Shown here piece after piece: positions 51,515 to 62,482 of a stretch of 64,000 nt of DNA. The position numbers were made by a program, and so were the translations under genes. The stretch comes from Deltaproteobacteria bacterium (GTDB lineage: Bacteria; Myxococcota_A; UBA796; CAJQPC01). The notes under the pieces are model-generated. The model had not been told where the DNA came from. It searched no databases and saw only the letters and a list, made by a program, of their open reading frames with translations. The stretch's first letter is position 1. Every line of letters begins with the position of its first letter. The DNA is taken from contig JADKFE010000041.1 of NCBI GenBank assembly GCA_016717595.1, forward strand, positions 1-64,000, given 5' to 3'.

Positions 51515-52944
51515 TGCCACCTCGCCCCCTCGCCCAGTCCCCGCGTAAGGTCTTTGACGGCTTCGGCTTCTGCCAGCGGTCGGTCTCGGCGTTTGTGCAG
51601 CCGCGCTCGGTGGAGGACGTCGCCGCGGTGCTCAGCCGGGCGAGCGAAGAGGGCGTCCGCCTGGGCATGCGCGGCTCGGGGCGCAGCTACGGCGACGCGG
51701 CGCTCAACGGCGGCGGGCTCATCCTCGACATGCGCCACATGGGCCGCGTGCTCTCGTGGGACGCCGAGCGGGGCGTGATCGAGGCCGAGCCCGGGCTCAC
51801 CATCCGCGAGCTCTGGACCCGCACTCTGGCCGACGGCTGGTGGCCCCCCGTCGTCTCCGGCACGGCCTGGCCCACCTTGGGCGGCTGCGTGGCGATGAAC
51901 ATCCACGGAAAGAACCACTTCCGGATGGGCGGGATCAGCGATCACGTCTTAGAGCTCGACCTCATCACCCCCGGCGGCGAGCACGTCACGCTCTCCCCCA
52001 CCCGCGACCCGGAGCTGTTCTTCGCCGTGCTCGGCGGCTTCGGCATGTTGGGGGTGGTCACCCGGATCAAGCTCCAGCTCAAGCGGGTGTACTCCGGGCG
52101 CCTCAAGGTGCAGCAGTTCCACACCCCCACCCTGCAGTCCCAGCTTGAGCGTTTTGAGCAGCACACCCAAGACAGCGACTACCTGGTGAGCTGGGTGGAC
52201 TGCATCACCTCGGGCGCCGGCCTGGGCCGGGCCCAGATTCACCGGGCGACGTACCTGCACGAGGGCGAAGACCCAGACGGTGTGGCGATGCTGAGCCCCG
52301 CCAAGCAGGATCTCCCCGGGCACATCATGGGCGTGCCCAAGTCCATCGTGCCCAAGCTGCTCAAGCTGTTCTCGTTCAACCTCGGGATGCAGGCCGTGAA
52401 CCTGGTGAAGTACGCGGCTTCAGTCGTCGGCTCCACCAAACCTTACCTCCAGGGCCACGCGGCGTTTCACTTCTTGCTCGACTACGTCCCCGAGTTCCGC
52501 CAGAGCTACGCCCCCGGCGGCTTCATCCAGTACCAGCCCTTTGTGCCCAAAGAGGCCGCCCTGCCCGTGCTCACGGAGATCCTGCGCCGCAGCCAGCGCG
52601 CGGGCATCGTGAGTTACCTCGGCGTGCTCAAGCGGTACCGCCCCGACCGCGTCTTGTTGCCCCACGCGCTCGACGGTTACTCCTTGGCCATGGACTTCCC
52701 CGTGACCGCCGCCAACAAAGCCGACCTGTGGCGCCTCTGCGGCGAGCTCTCCGACGTGGTCACCGAGGCCGGCGGGCGCTTTTACCCGGCGAAAGACTCG
52801 GTCTTGCGCCCCCAAGACGTGCAGCGGGCCTGGGGCCAAGATCGGCTGAGCCGCTTCGCCGCCTTACGCCGCCGCGCCGACCCGCGGGGTGTCTTGAGGA
52901 CCGAGTGGGCCGAGCGTGTGGGGCTTGATGTCTTCGACCGATGA
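51514..52944 (+). CDS. FAD-linked oxidase, DprE1-like
   Basis: 476 residues. FAD_binding_4 (PCMH-type) domain: PRSVEDVAAVLSRASEEGVR, RGSGRSYGDAALNGGGLILD, GTAWPTLGGCVAMNIHGKNH, LFFAVLGGFGMLGVVTRIKL. The C-terminal half (LLDYVPEFRQSYAPGGFIQY, FVPKEAALPVLTEILRRSQR, GYSLAMDFPV, FYPAKDSVLRPQDVQRAW) is of the ALO/DprE1 type with the lysine in AKDS. DprE1 oxidises the 2-OH of decaprenyl-phosphoryl-ribose. The specific substrate here is unknown. Coupled to the SDR gene by TGATG and overlapped by the next gene. Confidence 0.82.
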   Translation: MPPRPLAQSPRKVFDGFGFCQRSVSAFVQPRSVEDVAAVLSRASEEGVRLGMRGSGRSYGDAALNGGGLILDMRHMGRVLSWDAERGVIEAEPGLTIRELWTRTLADGWWPPVVSGTAWPTLGGCVAMNIHGKNHFRMGGISDHVLELDLITPGGEHVTLSPTRDPELFFAVLGGFGMLGVVTRIKLQLKRVYSGRLKVQQFHTPTLQSQLERFEQHTQDSDYLVSWVDCITSGAGLGRAQIHRATYLHEGEDPDGVAMLSPAKQDLPGHIMGVPKSIVPKLLKLFSFNLGMQAVNLVKYAASVVGSTKPYLQGHAAFHFLLDYVPEFRQSYAPGGFIQYQPFVPKEAALPVLTEILRRSQRAGIVSYLGVLKRYRPDRVLLPHALDGYSLAMDFPVTAANKADLWRLCGELSDVVTEAGGRFYPAKDSVLRPQDVQRAWGQDRLSRFAALRRRADPRGVLRTEWAERVGLDVFDR

Positions 52945-54121
52945 GCCCGGCCTGAGCGCCCGCCGCCGCCCAGAGCCGACGCCGCCCACGGAGCCCGCGC
53001 CGAGCGCTCCGACGACGCCCGAGACGACGCCCCCGCCTCCACGCTTCGCCGCGCTCAAGGCCCGAATCGAGCCCCAGCTCCCGCTGATCGCCTTCTTCGG
53101 CGGCTTCGTGTGGGACTCGGCGACCTTGAGCCGCATCGACAAGCTCACCGACAACCTCATCCTGCTCGGCTACCTGCTCACCTTGGGCGCCCTGCTCGTG
53201 GTGCACACCTGGGCCCAGCGAGATCCCGCCGCCTGGCCCAAGCTCAGCCCCAAGCTCGGCTGGGTGGACTGGCTCATCCAGTTCTTCTACGGCGGCTTGT
53301 ACAGCGCCTACGTCGTCTTCTACTTCAAGAGCGCGTCGTTTGGCCGCACGGGCCTGTTCTTGGTGGCGATGCTCGTGCTCATGGTGGCGAACGAGTTCTT
53401 CGCCGAGCCCCTGCGCCTCACCCGCGCGCGGGTGGCCCTCTACGCCTTGTGCACCTTCTCGTTCTTGTTGTTCTTCATCCCCGTGATGACCGGCTACCTC
53501 GGCGTGGGCGTGTTCACCCTCGCCGCGGTCTTGTCCTTCGGCCTGTCCATGGGCCTCGCGACCTTAATGACCCGCGGTCAGCTACCAGAGACCGCCCGAG
53601 ACGAGCGCCGCAGCGAGGCGAAGGCTGTGCTCAGCGTGCTGGGCCTGATGTTTGTGCTCGACTGGATGGGCGTCATCCCCCCGGTGCCCTTGGCGATCCT
53701 GGAGTCGGGCTTCTTCCACAACGTCGAGCGCAGCGCCAAGGGGGAGTACATCGCCCAGTTTGAGCCCACCTGGCGCCCCTGGCGTAAAGACGACCGCGTC
53801 TTCGCCTACCGCCAAGGCGACCGCGTGTGGTGCTTCACCGCCATCTTCGCGCCCACGGGCCTAGAGATCAAGGTCTTCCACGTCTGGGAGCGCTGGGATG
53901 ATGAGGCCGGGGCGTGGGTCGAGACCAACCGTGTGCCGCTGTCCACCAAAGGCGGCCGCGAAGGCGGCTTCCGCACCTACAGCTTCAAGCGCAGCATCGA
54001 GCCCGGCGACTGGCGTGTGCGCGTCGAGAGCGAACAAGGCCGCGTGCTGAGCACGATGAAGGTGGAGGTCGTCGCCGCCGGAGAAGACCCGCTGATCCTG
54101 GAGGAGCGGGTGTTACGGTGA
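52928..54121 (+). CDS. Membrane protein with C-terminal DUF2914 domain
   Basis: 397 residues. A Pro/Thr-rich N-terminal tail (about 1-40), then several membrane segments (LILLGYLLTLGALLVVHTWA; FLVAMLVLMVANEFFAEPL; YALCTFSFLLFFIPVMTGYL; VFTLAAVLSFGLSMGLATLM) and a periplasmic domain RVWCFTAIFAPTGLEIKVFH, VWERWDDEAG, FRTYSFKRSIEPGDWRVRVE typical of DUF2914. Function unknown. ATG 52928 overlaps the preceding gene by 17 nt; GTG 52916 is possible. Confidence 0.8.
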   Translation: MSSTDEPGLSARRRPEPTPPTEPAPSAPTTPETTPPPPRFAALKARIEPQLPLIAFFGGFVWDSATLSRIDKLTDNLILLGYLLTLGALLVVHTWAQRDPAAWPKLSPKLGWVDWLIQFFYGGLYSAYVVFYFKSASFGRTGLFLVAMLVLMVANEFFAEPLRLTRARVALYALCTFSFLLFFIPVMTGYLGVGVFTLAAVLSFGLSMGLATLMTRGQLPETARDERRSEAKAVLSVLGLMFVLDWMGVIPPVPLAILESGFFHNVERSAKGEYIAQFEPTWRPWRKDDRVFAYRQGDRVWCFTAIFAPTGLEIKVFHVWERWDDEAGAWVETNRVPLSTKGGREGGFRTYSFKRSIEPGDWRVRVESEQGRVLSTMKVEVVAAGEDPLILEERVLR

Positions 54122-54147
54122 GGGTGTCTTCCGCCGGAGCCACCCCC

Positions 54148-54558
54148 ATGCCCCTCGTCCTCTTCGCCCTGCTTCAGTCGTTCACCGCCCTCGCCGGAGA
54201 GCCTGTCCCCGCCGCGCCCGCCGAGACGCCGCCCGCCGAGACGCCGCCCGCCGCCCTCAAGGTGTACGAGGGCACGATCCTCAGCCGCAAAGGGGACTCG
54301 ATCACGCTCACCACCACCGGGGGCGAGGCGCCGCCGGTCGGGGCGACGGGCACCCTCTCCAAACACATCGTCAAGCAGATGTTCGGGGCTGAGGTGGTCA
54401 TGTGGCTCACCGTCGCTGACGTGAAGGTGAGCGCGGTGGGCAAGACCACGGTGACGCTCACCCTCGTCGAGGAGACGTCGGTGATCACCGTCGATGGCCA
54501 GAAGGTCGATCACTTCACCAAAGACAGCAAGACGCGGCTGGAGTGGGCCGCGCCTTGA
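54148..54558 (+). CDS. Small secreted protein of unknown function
   Basis: 136 residues with signal peptide MPLVLFALLQSFTALAGEPV, an alanine/proline linker (PAETPPAETPPA) and a beta-rich domain: LKVYEGTILSRKGDSITLTT, GGEAPPVGATGTLSKHIVKQ, VVMWLTVADVKVSAVGKTTV. It looks like a small OB- or SH3-like barrel. No family recognised. The frame is open upstream to 54118 but only ATG 54148 starts at the signal sequence. Confidence 0.7.
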   Translation: MPLVLFALLQSFTALAGEPVPAAPAETPPAETPPAALKVYEGTILSRKGDSITLTTTGGEAPPVGATGTLSKHIVKQMFGAEVVMWLTVADVKVSAVGKTTVTLTLVEETSVITVDGQKVDHFTKDSKTRLEWAAP

Positions 54559-54574
54559 GCGGCGGGGCGCGCGC

Positions 54575-55699
<1,125 letters not shown>

Positions 55700-55844
55700 C
55701 CGAACCTCCTGATGCCCCCTCTATCCCGCCGACGAGCCCTCGCGGAGCCGGGCGAGGCCCCAGGGAAAACGCGCGTAACTCCATAGGCGGCTTAGCGTTC
55801 GCGTCGTGTTAACCTTATGAGCGGACCTCTGCGCCAAAGGTCGG

Positions 55845-57212
55845 ATGCTCGCCCTCCTCCACTTTCTGCTCACGCCGACCGCCCAAGCGGCCTGCCCGAG
55901 CCGCCTCACGGCGGAGGCGCTCGACGCCCGCCTGCTCGCCGCCCAAGACCCCGTCGTGTACGCTGAGCCCGCCGCTGAGGCCACCTTAGAGGAGCTAGAG
56001 GCCCTGCTCCGCGGCGGATGTGTTGACGGCCCGGTGCCCAAGTCTAGCCTCGCCGCGCTCTTCCTCGCCCAAGGCGCCTACGAGACCTTACGGCCCGGCG
56101 GAGATCCCGTCGCCGCGAGCCTCGCGTATGACCGCGCCGCCGCGCTACACGCCGCCCCCGAGCCCGCCTATGGCGCGGACGTGCGCGACGCCTTGGCCAA
56201 AGCCAGCGGCCCCCGCGCCACGGGCACCCTGGATCTATGGCCCCAAGGCGCCACCGGGCCGATCTACCTCGACGGCGAGGCGCTCTCGGCCTTGGGCGAA
56301 CACCCGGCCCCCTCCGGCGTTCACCTCGTGCAGTGGACCACCGGCGACGGCGCCTGGACCGGCGAGTGGGTGGAGCTTCGCCCCGGCAAGCTCGTGACCG
56401 TGGGCGAGCGCCCAGCGCCGACGATCATCGTGCGGGAGCTGCCGCCGGAGCCTAGCGCCCCAGCGGTCACCGAGGTCACCCCCGCGGAGACCCCAACGAT
56501 CACCGAGCCCACGAAGCCCGTCGCGCAGGTCGCCCAATCCACCGCCCCGATCCCGCCGCCGCCGCCGCCCCGGCCCCTTGGCCTCACCGTCACCCTCGGC
56601 GCCGAGCTCGCGCGCTACACCGGCCTGCTCCACGCCACCCCGGCCTCCTTTGACTACGTCCACCCCCGCGGCGGCCTCATCGGCGCCGTGCGTTACGGCC
56701 AGCGGGGCTACGTCGAGCTCACGAGCCACCTCGCCCCAGCCAGCCCCGTCGCCTTGCCCGATGAGATGACGATCGTGGGCGTCCCCCGCGTCGGCGGCCC
56801 CCATCAGCTCGGCCTCGGCGGCGGTGTGCGCCTCGGCGAGACCTGGGGCGGCGAGCTCGGCCTAGGCGCCTTGGCGGTCTGGGCGCCGTCGATGGCCCTC
56901 GTGCTCGCCGATGATCTGCGCCACAACGCCACCTTAGGCACCACCCGCGCCGTCGGCCCCGAGCTTCGCGGCGCGCTCATCGCGAAGGGCCAGGTCACCG
57001 TCAAGCTCCAAGGCCGCGCCGCCTGGCTGCACGCCGCCGACGCCGCCCCCCGCTGGCTCAGCGAGGCCGGGCTCAGCGTCACCCTGCCGGTGAGCCCGAT
57101 CTTCGCCCCGGCCATGTCCATAGACGTCGGCCACATCGGCCCAGAGTCCGGCGGCCCAGACGAGCAGCTCGTGTGGACCCGCGCCTGGGGAGGTGTTCAA
57201 TGCTCGTTCTGA
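55845..57212 (+). CDS. Secreted protein with helical N-terminal and beta-barrel-like C-terminal domain
   Basis: 455 residues. Signal peptide MLALLHFLLTPTAQAACPSR. A helical TPR-like region follows (TLEELEALLRGG, LAALFLAQGAYETLRPGG, AASLAYDRAAALHAAPEPAY), then a PEGA-like beta stretch (GTLDLWPQGATGPIYLDGEA), a proline-rich linker (IPPPPPPRPLG) and about 200 residues of alternating strands with GAVRYGQRGYVELTSH and GGGVRLGETWGGELGLGALA, which suggest an outer-membrane barrel. No family was recognised. The next gene starts inside its last codons. Confidence 0.7.
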   Translation: MLALLHFLLTPTAQAACPSRLTAEALDARLLAAQDPVVYAEPAAEATLEELEALLRGGCVDGPVPKSSLAALFLAQGAYETLRPGGDPVAASLAYDRAAALHAAPEPAYGADVRDALAKASGPRATGTLDLWPQGATGPIYLDGEALSALGEHPAPSGVHLVQWTTGDGAWTGEWVELRPGKLVTVGERPAPTIIVRELPPEPSAPAVTEVTPAETPTITEPTKPVAQVAQSTAPIPPPPPPRPLGLTVTLGAELARYTGLLHATPASFDYVHPRGGLIGAVRYGQRGYVELTSHLAPASPVALPDEMTIVGVPRVGGPHQLGLGGGVRLGETWGGELGLGALAVWAPSMALVLADDLRHNATLGTTRAVGPELRGALIAKGQVTVKLQGRAAWLHAADAAPRWLSEAGLSVTLPVSPIFAPAMSIDVGHIGPESGGPDEQLVWTRAWGGVQCSF

Positions 57213-60200
57213 TGGCGCTTGTGGCCTGCATCGGCCAGCTCAGCCCCGTAGACACCGACGAGGACGGCTTCACCATCGCCACCGGCGACTGTCTCGAGGG
57301 CGACGCCGCGGTGTACCCCGGCGCCGAGGAGCGCTGGTACGACGGCCTCGATCAAGACTGTGACGGCAATGACGCCGATCAGGACGGCGACGGGTTCATC
57401 CCCGAGGCCTACGCCGCACAGTTTCCCGACTGGCAGCGCCGCTTCATCGGCCACGCCGATCTCGGCCTCGGCGACTGCTGGGACGAGGGTGAGACCGCCC
57501 CGCCCGACGCCTTGGAGACCGTCACGCTCCGAGGGGCGGACATCTACCCCGGCGCGGCGGACGCCTGGTATGACGGCGTTGATCAGAACTGCGACGGCGC
57601 GAGCGACTTCGATCAAGACGGCGACGGCTACAACAGCGCCTACGACGCCGACGTTGATGGGCTCGTCGGCGACGACTGCGCCGACGGCTCCCCCAACGAC
57701 CCGATCCCCAAAGACACCTGCACCGACGCGCCCCTGCCCGCCCTGCCCCCCAACCAGATCTTCCCCGGCGCTCAAGAGACCTGGTACGACGGCGTCGATC
57801 AGGACTGCGACGGCCAAGACGACTTCGATCAAGACGGCGACGGCTTTCGCGTCTGTGAGGAGTGTGGCGACACCGACCCCACGGTGAAGCCCAACGACGC
57901 CCCGGAGCTCTGGGGCGACTGCCTCGACCAGAACTGCGACGGCAACGACGGCGATCAAGACGGCGACGGCTTCTTGCCCGAGGGCTATGACAGCACCTGC
58001 CCCGACTGGGCCACCCTCAACCCCAGCCGCGCGTTGGGCGACTGTTACGACAGCCTCACCGAGGCCCTCCCCGGCGGCGGCCCCCTCAACGGCCTCACCG
58101 CCCCTGCCCCGGGCGCGGTGTTTCCCGGCGCCACCGACGCCCCCTACGACGGCGTAGACGCCGCCTGTGACGGTGATCTCGGCGAGTTTGACGCCGACGC
58201 CGACGGCTACGACAGCGCCGCGCAGCTAGGCTACGACGGCCAGCCCGCCGGGCTCGACTGTGATGACGACGAGGCGCTGGTGAGCCCCGGGGCCCTGGAG
58301 TCCTGCGGCGGCGTCGATGAAGACTGTGACGGATCGACGGATGAGCCCGACGCCGAGGGCTGCGCCGACCACTTCCGCGATGAGGACGGCGACGGCTACG
58401 GCGTCGGCGCCGCGTCTTGCCTCTGCGCCGCCGAGGCGCCCCTCACCGCGACCACCTCCGGCGACTGTGATGACGCCGACGCCACCCTCTCCCCCGGCGC
58501 CGTCGAGGTCTGCGACGCCTCGGACCGTGACGAAGACTGCGACGGCTACACCGACAACGACGACCTCGGCGCCACGCCCCGGGCCACCTATTACCCCGAC
58601 GTAGACGGCGACAGCTACGGGGACAAAGCCTCGGGAGGCAAGTCCCTCTGCGAGACCGAAGGGGTCTACACCACGACCACCCGCACCGACTGTGACGACG
58701 CGCGGGCCGATGTGAACCCCGCCGGGCAAGAGGTCTGTGACGCCGCCAACGCGGATGAGGACTGCGACACCGTCTCCGATGACGACGACGCCAGCGCCTC
58801 GGGCGAGGTTCGCCACCACAAAGACAACGACGGCGACGGCTACGGCGACCGCGCGGACGGCGGCCAGCTCCGCTGCGATCCCAACGGCACCTACGTCGTC
58901 ACCAACAAAGAAGACTGCGACGACACCGACGCCAACATCTCCCCCGCCGCCACAGAGGAGTGTGACGAGTACAACACAGACGAGGACTGCGACGGCCTCG
59001 AGGACGACGACGACCCCAACGTAGACCTCAGCGCCGGGCTCACCTACCACCCCGACGCCGACGGCGACAGCTACGGCGCCAGCGACGAGGGCCGCCTGCT
59101 CTGTGACCCCAACGAGACCTACGACACCCTCGACGCCCGCGACTGTGATGACTCCCGCGCCACGATCAACCCCGCGGCCACTGAAGAGTGTGACGCGCTC
59201 AACCTAGACGAGGACTGCGACGGCCTCGCCGATGACGACGACTCTACCGCGCGCTCCGGCGGCAAGACCAAGTCCTACCCCGACGCCGACGCCGACGGCT
59301 ACGGCGACGAGACGAGCTCCGGGATTCTGCGCTGCGATCCCGACGAGGACGGCTACGTCTTGGACAACAACGACTGTGATGATGGCGACGCCGCGGTGAG
59401 CCCCGACGCCCAGGAGGTCTGTGACGCCGCGAACACCGACGAGGACTGTGACGGCCTCACCGACGACAACGACACCAGCGCCTCCACCTCAAGCAAGCTC
59501 ACCCACTACGCCGACGACGACAGCGACGGCTACGGCGACCCAGCCGTGAGCACCCAGCGCTGTGACACCAACGCCGCCTGGCCCACCACCACCGCCGGAG
59601 ACTGTGACGATCTCGACGCCTCGAGCTCCCCAGCGGCCCTCGACTACTGCGCGGATGGCCTCGACCAAGACTGCGACGACGCCGTTGACGAGGGCAACAC
59701 CACCGAGGGCGCCTGCTACAGCGGCGGCGAGCTGGCGCTGAGCGAGCTGATGATCGATCCTTCCGCGCTGGGCGACCCCAACGGCGAGTGGCTGGAGCTG
59801 TGGAACCTAAGCGCCGATGATCTCAACCTACGCGGCCTCGTGATCGCACAATCCCACACCAGCGGCGACGCCGAGTTTGTGATCGCCGATGACCTCGACC
59901 TCCTCTCGGGGACGGCCGCCGTCCTCTGTTACGACGACGCGGCCTTGGGCGCGGCGTGTGACTACGTCTACGGCAGCGACTACGGCTTAGAGAGCCCCTT
60001 CGGCGAGAGCTTCGACCCCAGCTTTGTGCTCACCAGCGACGCGAGCGCCACCTACACTCTGCGCTTCACCGGCGTCGATTACCCCACGGTCACCCTCGAC
60101 ACGGTGAGCCCCGACGCCCGCACGAGCCCCAGCGGCGGCTGGCCGACGCCCTCAGCCGGCTACAGCCTCGAGCTCTCCAAAAACCACCTCAACGCCGCCG

Positions 60201-60310
60201 ACAATGACTCCGGCGCGCGCTGGTGCCGCACGACCGCCACCGCCTACACCACCAGCGGCTCCCTGAAGGATTACGGGACGCCGGGCGCCACCAACGTCTG
60301 CGCGAAGTGA
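57200..60310 (+). CDS. Large MopE-type repeat lipoprotein with C-terminal lamin-tail domain
   Basis: 1,036 residues. Short lipobox start MLVLMALVACIGQLSPVDTD. Residues about 20-850 are more than ten Cys/Asp-rich repeats, first of the form DQDGDGF...YPGA-x-[ED]-x-WYDG then VDQDCDG, later DADGDSYGD...CDD...NPAATEECD then DEDCDGL. The last 190 residues (GGELALSELMIDPSALGDPN, EWLELWNLSADDLNLRGLVI, SGGWPTPSAGYSLEL, YGTPGATNVCAK) are a lamin-tail (LTD) domain. Calcium or copper binding is inferred from the acidic loops. GGGGAGG precedes ATG 57200, which lies within the previous gene's end. The kinase gene follows directly. Confidence 0.88.
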   Translation: MLVLMALVACIGQLSPVDTDEDGFTIATGDCLEGDAAVYPGAEERWYDGLDQDCDGNDADQDGDGFIPEAYAAQFPDWQRRFIGHADLGLGDCWDEGETAPPDALETVTLRGADIYPGAADAWYDGVDQNCDGASDFDQDGDGYNSAYDADVDGLVGDDCADGSPNDPIPKDTCTDAPLPALPPNQIFPGAQETWYDGVDQDCDGQDDFDQDGDGFRVCEECGDTDPTVKPNDAPELWGDCLDQNCDGNDGDQDGDGFLPEGYDSTCPDWATLNPSRALGDCYDSLTEALPGGGPLNGLTAPAPGAVFPGATDAPYDGVDAACDGDLGEFDADADGYDSAAQLGYDGQPAGLDCDDDEALVSPGALESCGGVDEDCDGSTDEPDAEGCADHFRDEDGDGYGVGAASCLCAAEAPLTATTSGDCDDADATLSPGAVEVCDASDRDEDCDGYTDNDDLGATPRATYYPDVDGDSYGDKASGGKSLCETEGVYTTTTRTDCDDARADVNPAGQEVCDAANADEDCDTVSDDDDASASGEVRHHKDNDGDGYGDRADGGQLRCDPNGTYVVTNKEDCDDTDANISPAATEECDEYNTDEDCDGLEDDDDPNVDLSAGLTYHPDADGDSYGASDEGRLLCDPNETYDTLDARDCDDSRATINPAATEECDALNLDEDCDGLADDDDSTARSGGKTKSYPDADADGYGDETSSGILRCDPDEDGYVLDNNDCDDGDAAVSPDAQEVCDAANTDEDCDGLTDDNDTSASTSSKLTHYADDDSDGYGDPAVSTQRCDTNAAWPTTTAGDCDDLDASSSPAALDYCADGLDQDCDDAVDEGNTTEGACYSGGELALSELMIDPSALGDPNGEWLELWNLSADDLNLRGLVIAQSHTSGDAEFVIADDLDLLSGTAAVLCYDDAALGAACDYVYGSDYGLESPFGESFDPSFVLTSDASATYTLRFTGVDYPTVTLDTVSPDARTSPSGGWPTPSAGYSLELSKNHLNAADNDSGARWCRTTATAYTTSGSLKDYGTPGATNVCAK

Positions 60311-60312
60311 CC

Positions 60313-61893
60313 ATGACCCCGACGCCCGCCCTCCCCGACGACATCGAGCTGCTGGAGCGCCTCGGCGAGGGCACCTTCGGCCAGGTGTTCTCCGCGCGCC
60401 TCAACGAAGGCCCCCTGCAGCGCACCGTCGTGCTCAAGGTGCTCAAGGCCGACTGGATGGGCCACGCCGAGGTCGCGGGACGCGCCCGGGACGAGGCCGC
60501 CCTGCTCTCACGCCTGAGCCACGACAACATCGTCCGTGTGGAGTCTCTGACCACCTGGCGCGGCCGCCTCACCGTGGTCATGGAGCACATTCAGGGCCTC
60601 ACCTTAGACAAGGTCCTGCGTGAGAACGGCCCCTTGCCCACCTCGACGGCGTTGGAGGTCATCGCCCGGGTCGCCTCCGCCATCGACGCCGCGTACAACG
60701 CCGTGCCCCCCGGCGAGATGCGCCCGCTGCGGGTCATTCACCGCGACATCAAGCCCTCCAACATCTTGATCTCCTTGACCGGCGGCGTGAAGGTGCTCGA
60801 CTTTGGCACCGCCCGGGGCGAGTTCGACAGCCGCGAGGCCTCCACCCAGCTCGTGCAGATCGGCTCGCCGATGTACATGGCGCCGGAGTGTTTTGACGGC
60901 GACCCGCCCACCCCCGAGGTGGACGTCTACGCCATGGGCGCCACCCTGTTTGAGCTGATCAGCGGGCAACGCCTGGGCCGCCTCTCGGTGAAGCCCCACC
61001 TGTTCGCGAAGGCCCTGCCCGAGCGCCTCGCCGCCCTGAACCCGCCGGACGTGCCCGATGAGGCCGCCCGCGCCGCGCTGCGAGACCTGGTGGGCCGCCT
61101 CTTGCGGTACGACCCCGAGCGCCGCCCCACCGCCGCCGACGTGCGCCGCCTCACCCGCGAGTTTCTGCTGCGCAGCCCCGTGCGCGCCACGCCGCTCGAT
61201 CAGTACGCCGAGCTCGTCATCGAGCCCCTCTACCGCAACCGCCCCATCGCCGTGCCGTCCATCGTCGAGGACGACAGCGACGTGCTCAGCGGCCCCGCGC
61301 CGTCGATGCAGACGCCCCCCCTGGACCTCCCGCCGCCGATGTTGGTGGAGGCCAGCGCGCCGCCCGCCCAGCACCCGCGCTGGCTGCTGGTGCCCACGGC
61401 CGTCATCGGCGTGACCTTGGGCCTGGTCTCGGCGATCTTTGTGTCCCTCGACAAGAAGCCGGCGCTGCCTGAAGAGGCCTTGCCCCCAGAGCGCGCCGTC
61501 GTGGTCGCGCCGCCCGAGCCAGAGCCGGTGACGACGGCCAAGGTCGAGCCTACGCCCGCGCCCGCGCCCAAGGTCGAGCCCCCGCCGGTCACCAAGCTTG
61601 AGCCCAAGACCGAGCCCAAGACCGAGCCCAAGGTCGAGCCGAAACCAGCCCCCAAGGCCCCGCCCGCGCAGGTTGAGGTCAACCTTCGCAGCAAACCCGC
61701 CGGGGCCACGGTGAGCCTCGCCGGGGTGTCGGTGAAGCTGCCCAAGCCGGGCGTCACCTTGCCCGAGGGCCGCCACACGGCGAAGGTCAGCTTCTCAGAT
61801 CCGGCCGCCGAGGGCGTCTGCTCCGTGCAGATCGTGCCCGGCGGGGTCTACACCTTCACCGTGGACGCCTCAGGCGCCGTCATTTGCCCGTAA
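60313..61893 (+). CDS. Transmembrane Ser/Thr protein kinase with PEGA-like extracytoplasmic domain
   Basis: 526 residues. Complete Hanks kinase (about 10-290): LGEGTFGQVFSARL, VVLKVLKADW (Lys), VIHRDIKPSNILISLTGGVK, LDFGTARGEF, GSPMYMAPECF and DVYAMGATLFELISGQ. Then a linker, a membrane helix (LVPTAVIGVTLGLVSAIFVS, near 360-380), a Pro/Lys/Glu repeat region (PKTEPKTEPKVEPKP) and a small PEGA-like beta domain (VEVNLRSKPAGATVSLAGVS, VTLPEGRHTAKVSF) ending with Cys. ATG 60313 is 2 nt after the MopE stop, so the two are in one operon. Its 3' end overlaps the convergent bioY gene by 14 nt. Confidence 0.9.
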   Translation: MTPTPALPDDIELLERLGEGTFGQVFSARLNEGPLQRTVVLKVLKADWMGHAEVAGRARDEAALLSRLSHDNIVRVESLTTWRGRLTVVMEHIQGLTLDKVLRENGPLPTSTALEVIARVASAIDAAYNAVPPGEMRPLRVIHRDIKPSNILISLTGGVKVLDFGTARGEFDSREASTQLVQIGSPMYMAPECFDGDPPTPEVDVYAMGATLFELISGQRLGRLSVKPHLFAKALPERLAALNPPDVPDEAARAALRDLVGRLLRYDPERRPTAADVRRLTREFLLRSPVRATPLDQYAELVIEPLYRNRPIAVPSIVEDDSDVLSGPAPSMQTPPLDLPPPMLVEASAPPAQHPRWLLVPTAVIGVTLGLVSAIFVSLDKKPALPEEALPPERAVVVAPPEPEPVTTAKVEPTPAPAPKVEPPPVTKLEPKTEPKTEPKVEPKPAPKAPPAQVEVNLRSKPAGATVSLAGVSVKLPKPGVTLPEGRHTAKVSFSDPAAEGVCSVQIVPGGVYTFTVDASGAVICP

Positions 61894-62482
61894 AACGCTC
61901 GATGAGCTTCCAGGCGCCGGGCAGAAGACCCGCGGCCAGCGCCGTCTTCACGAGATCGCCGGGGATGAACGGCAGCCAACCGCGCGCGGCGGCCTCACCC
62001 AACGAGTAGCCCTGGGTGACCATGAGCCCGATCACGCCGCAGGTGAAGATGAGCAGGCTGCCGGCCTGAACGCTCAGAAACGCGGTGAGGGGGCGGCGGT
62101 CGGTCTGGCGCTCGGCCAAGGCGCCGATCACCGCGGCGGAGGCCACGAAGCCGACGAGGTAGCCGAAGGTGGCGCCAAACGCGTAGTCTACGCCGGACTC
62201 ACCGCCCGCGTAGAACGGCAGGCCCACAGCGCCCAGGACCGCGTACAGCGCCATCGAGAGCGCGCCGCGGCGGCTGCCCAAGGACGCGCCCACCAAGGCC
62301 ACGCCGAAGGTCTGGCCGGTGATCGGCACCGGGGTGAAGGGCAGCGGGATACGCACCTGGGCGGCGGCGGCCACGAGCAAGGCGCCGCCGATCACCAGAG
62401 CGGCGTCACGCCAGCGCACCTCGGGGAGCACAAGGTCGGTGAGCACGCCGACGGGGCGGGCCGTAGGGTTCATTGAGGTCAT
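61880..62482 (-). CDS. bioY: Biotin transporter S-component BioY
   Basis: 200 residues, six predicted membrane helices. Family motifs: AAAAQVRIPLPFTPVPITGQ, TFGVALVGASLGSRRGALSM, LYAVLGAVGLPFYAGGESG and FGATFGYLVGFVASAAVIGA, plus the final WLPFIPGDLVKTALAAGLLP. It binds and imports biotin, alone or with an ECF module; no bioM/bioN partners are present. GGAG precedes ATG 62482. Confidence 0.93.
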   Translation of the reverse strand: MTSMNPTARPVGVLTDLVLPEVRWRDAALVIGGALLVAAAAQVRIPLPFTPVPITGQTFGVALVGASLGSRRGALSMALYAVLGAVGLPFYAGGESGVDYAFGATFGYLVGFVASAAVIGALAERQTDRRPLTAFLSVQAGSLLIFTCGVIGLMVTQGYSLGEAAARGWLPFIPGDLVKTALAAGLLPGAWKLIERFTGK

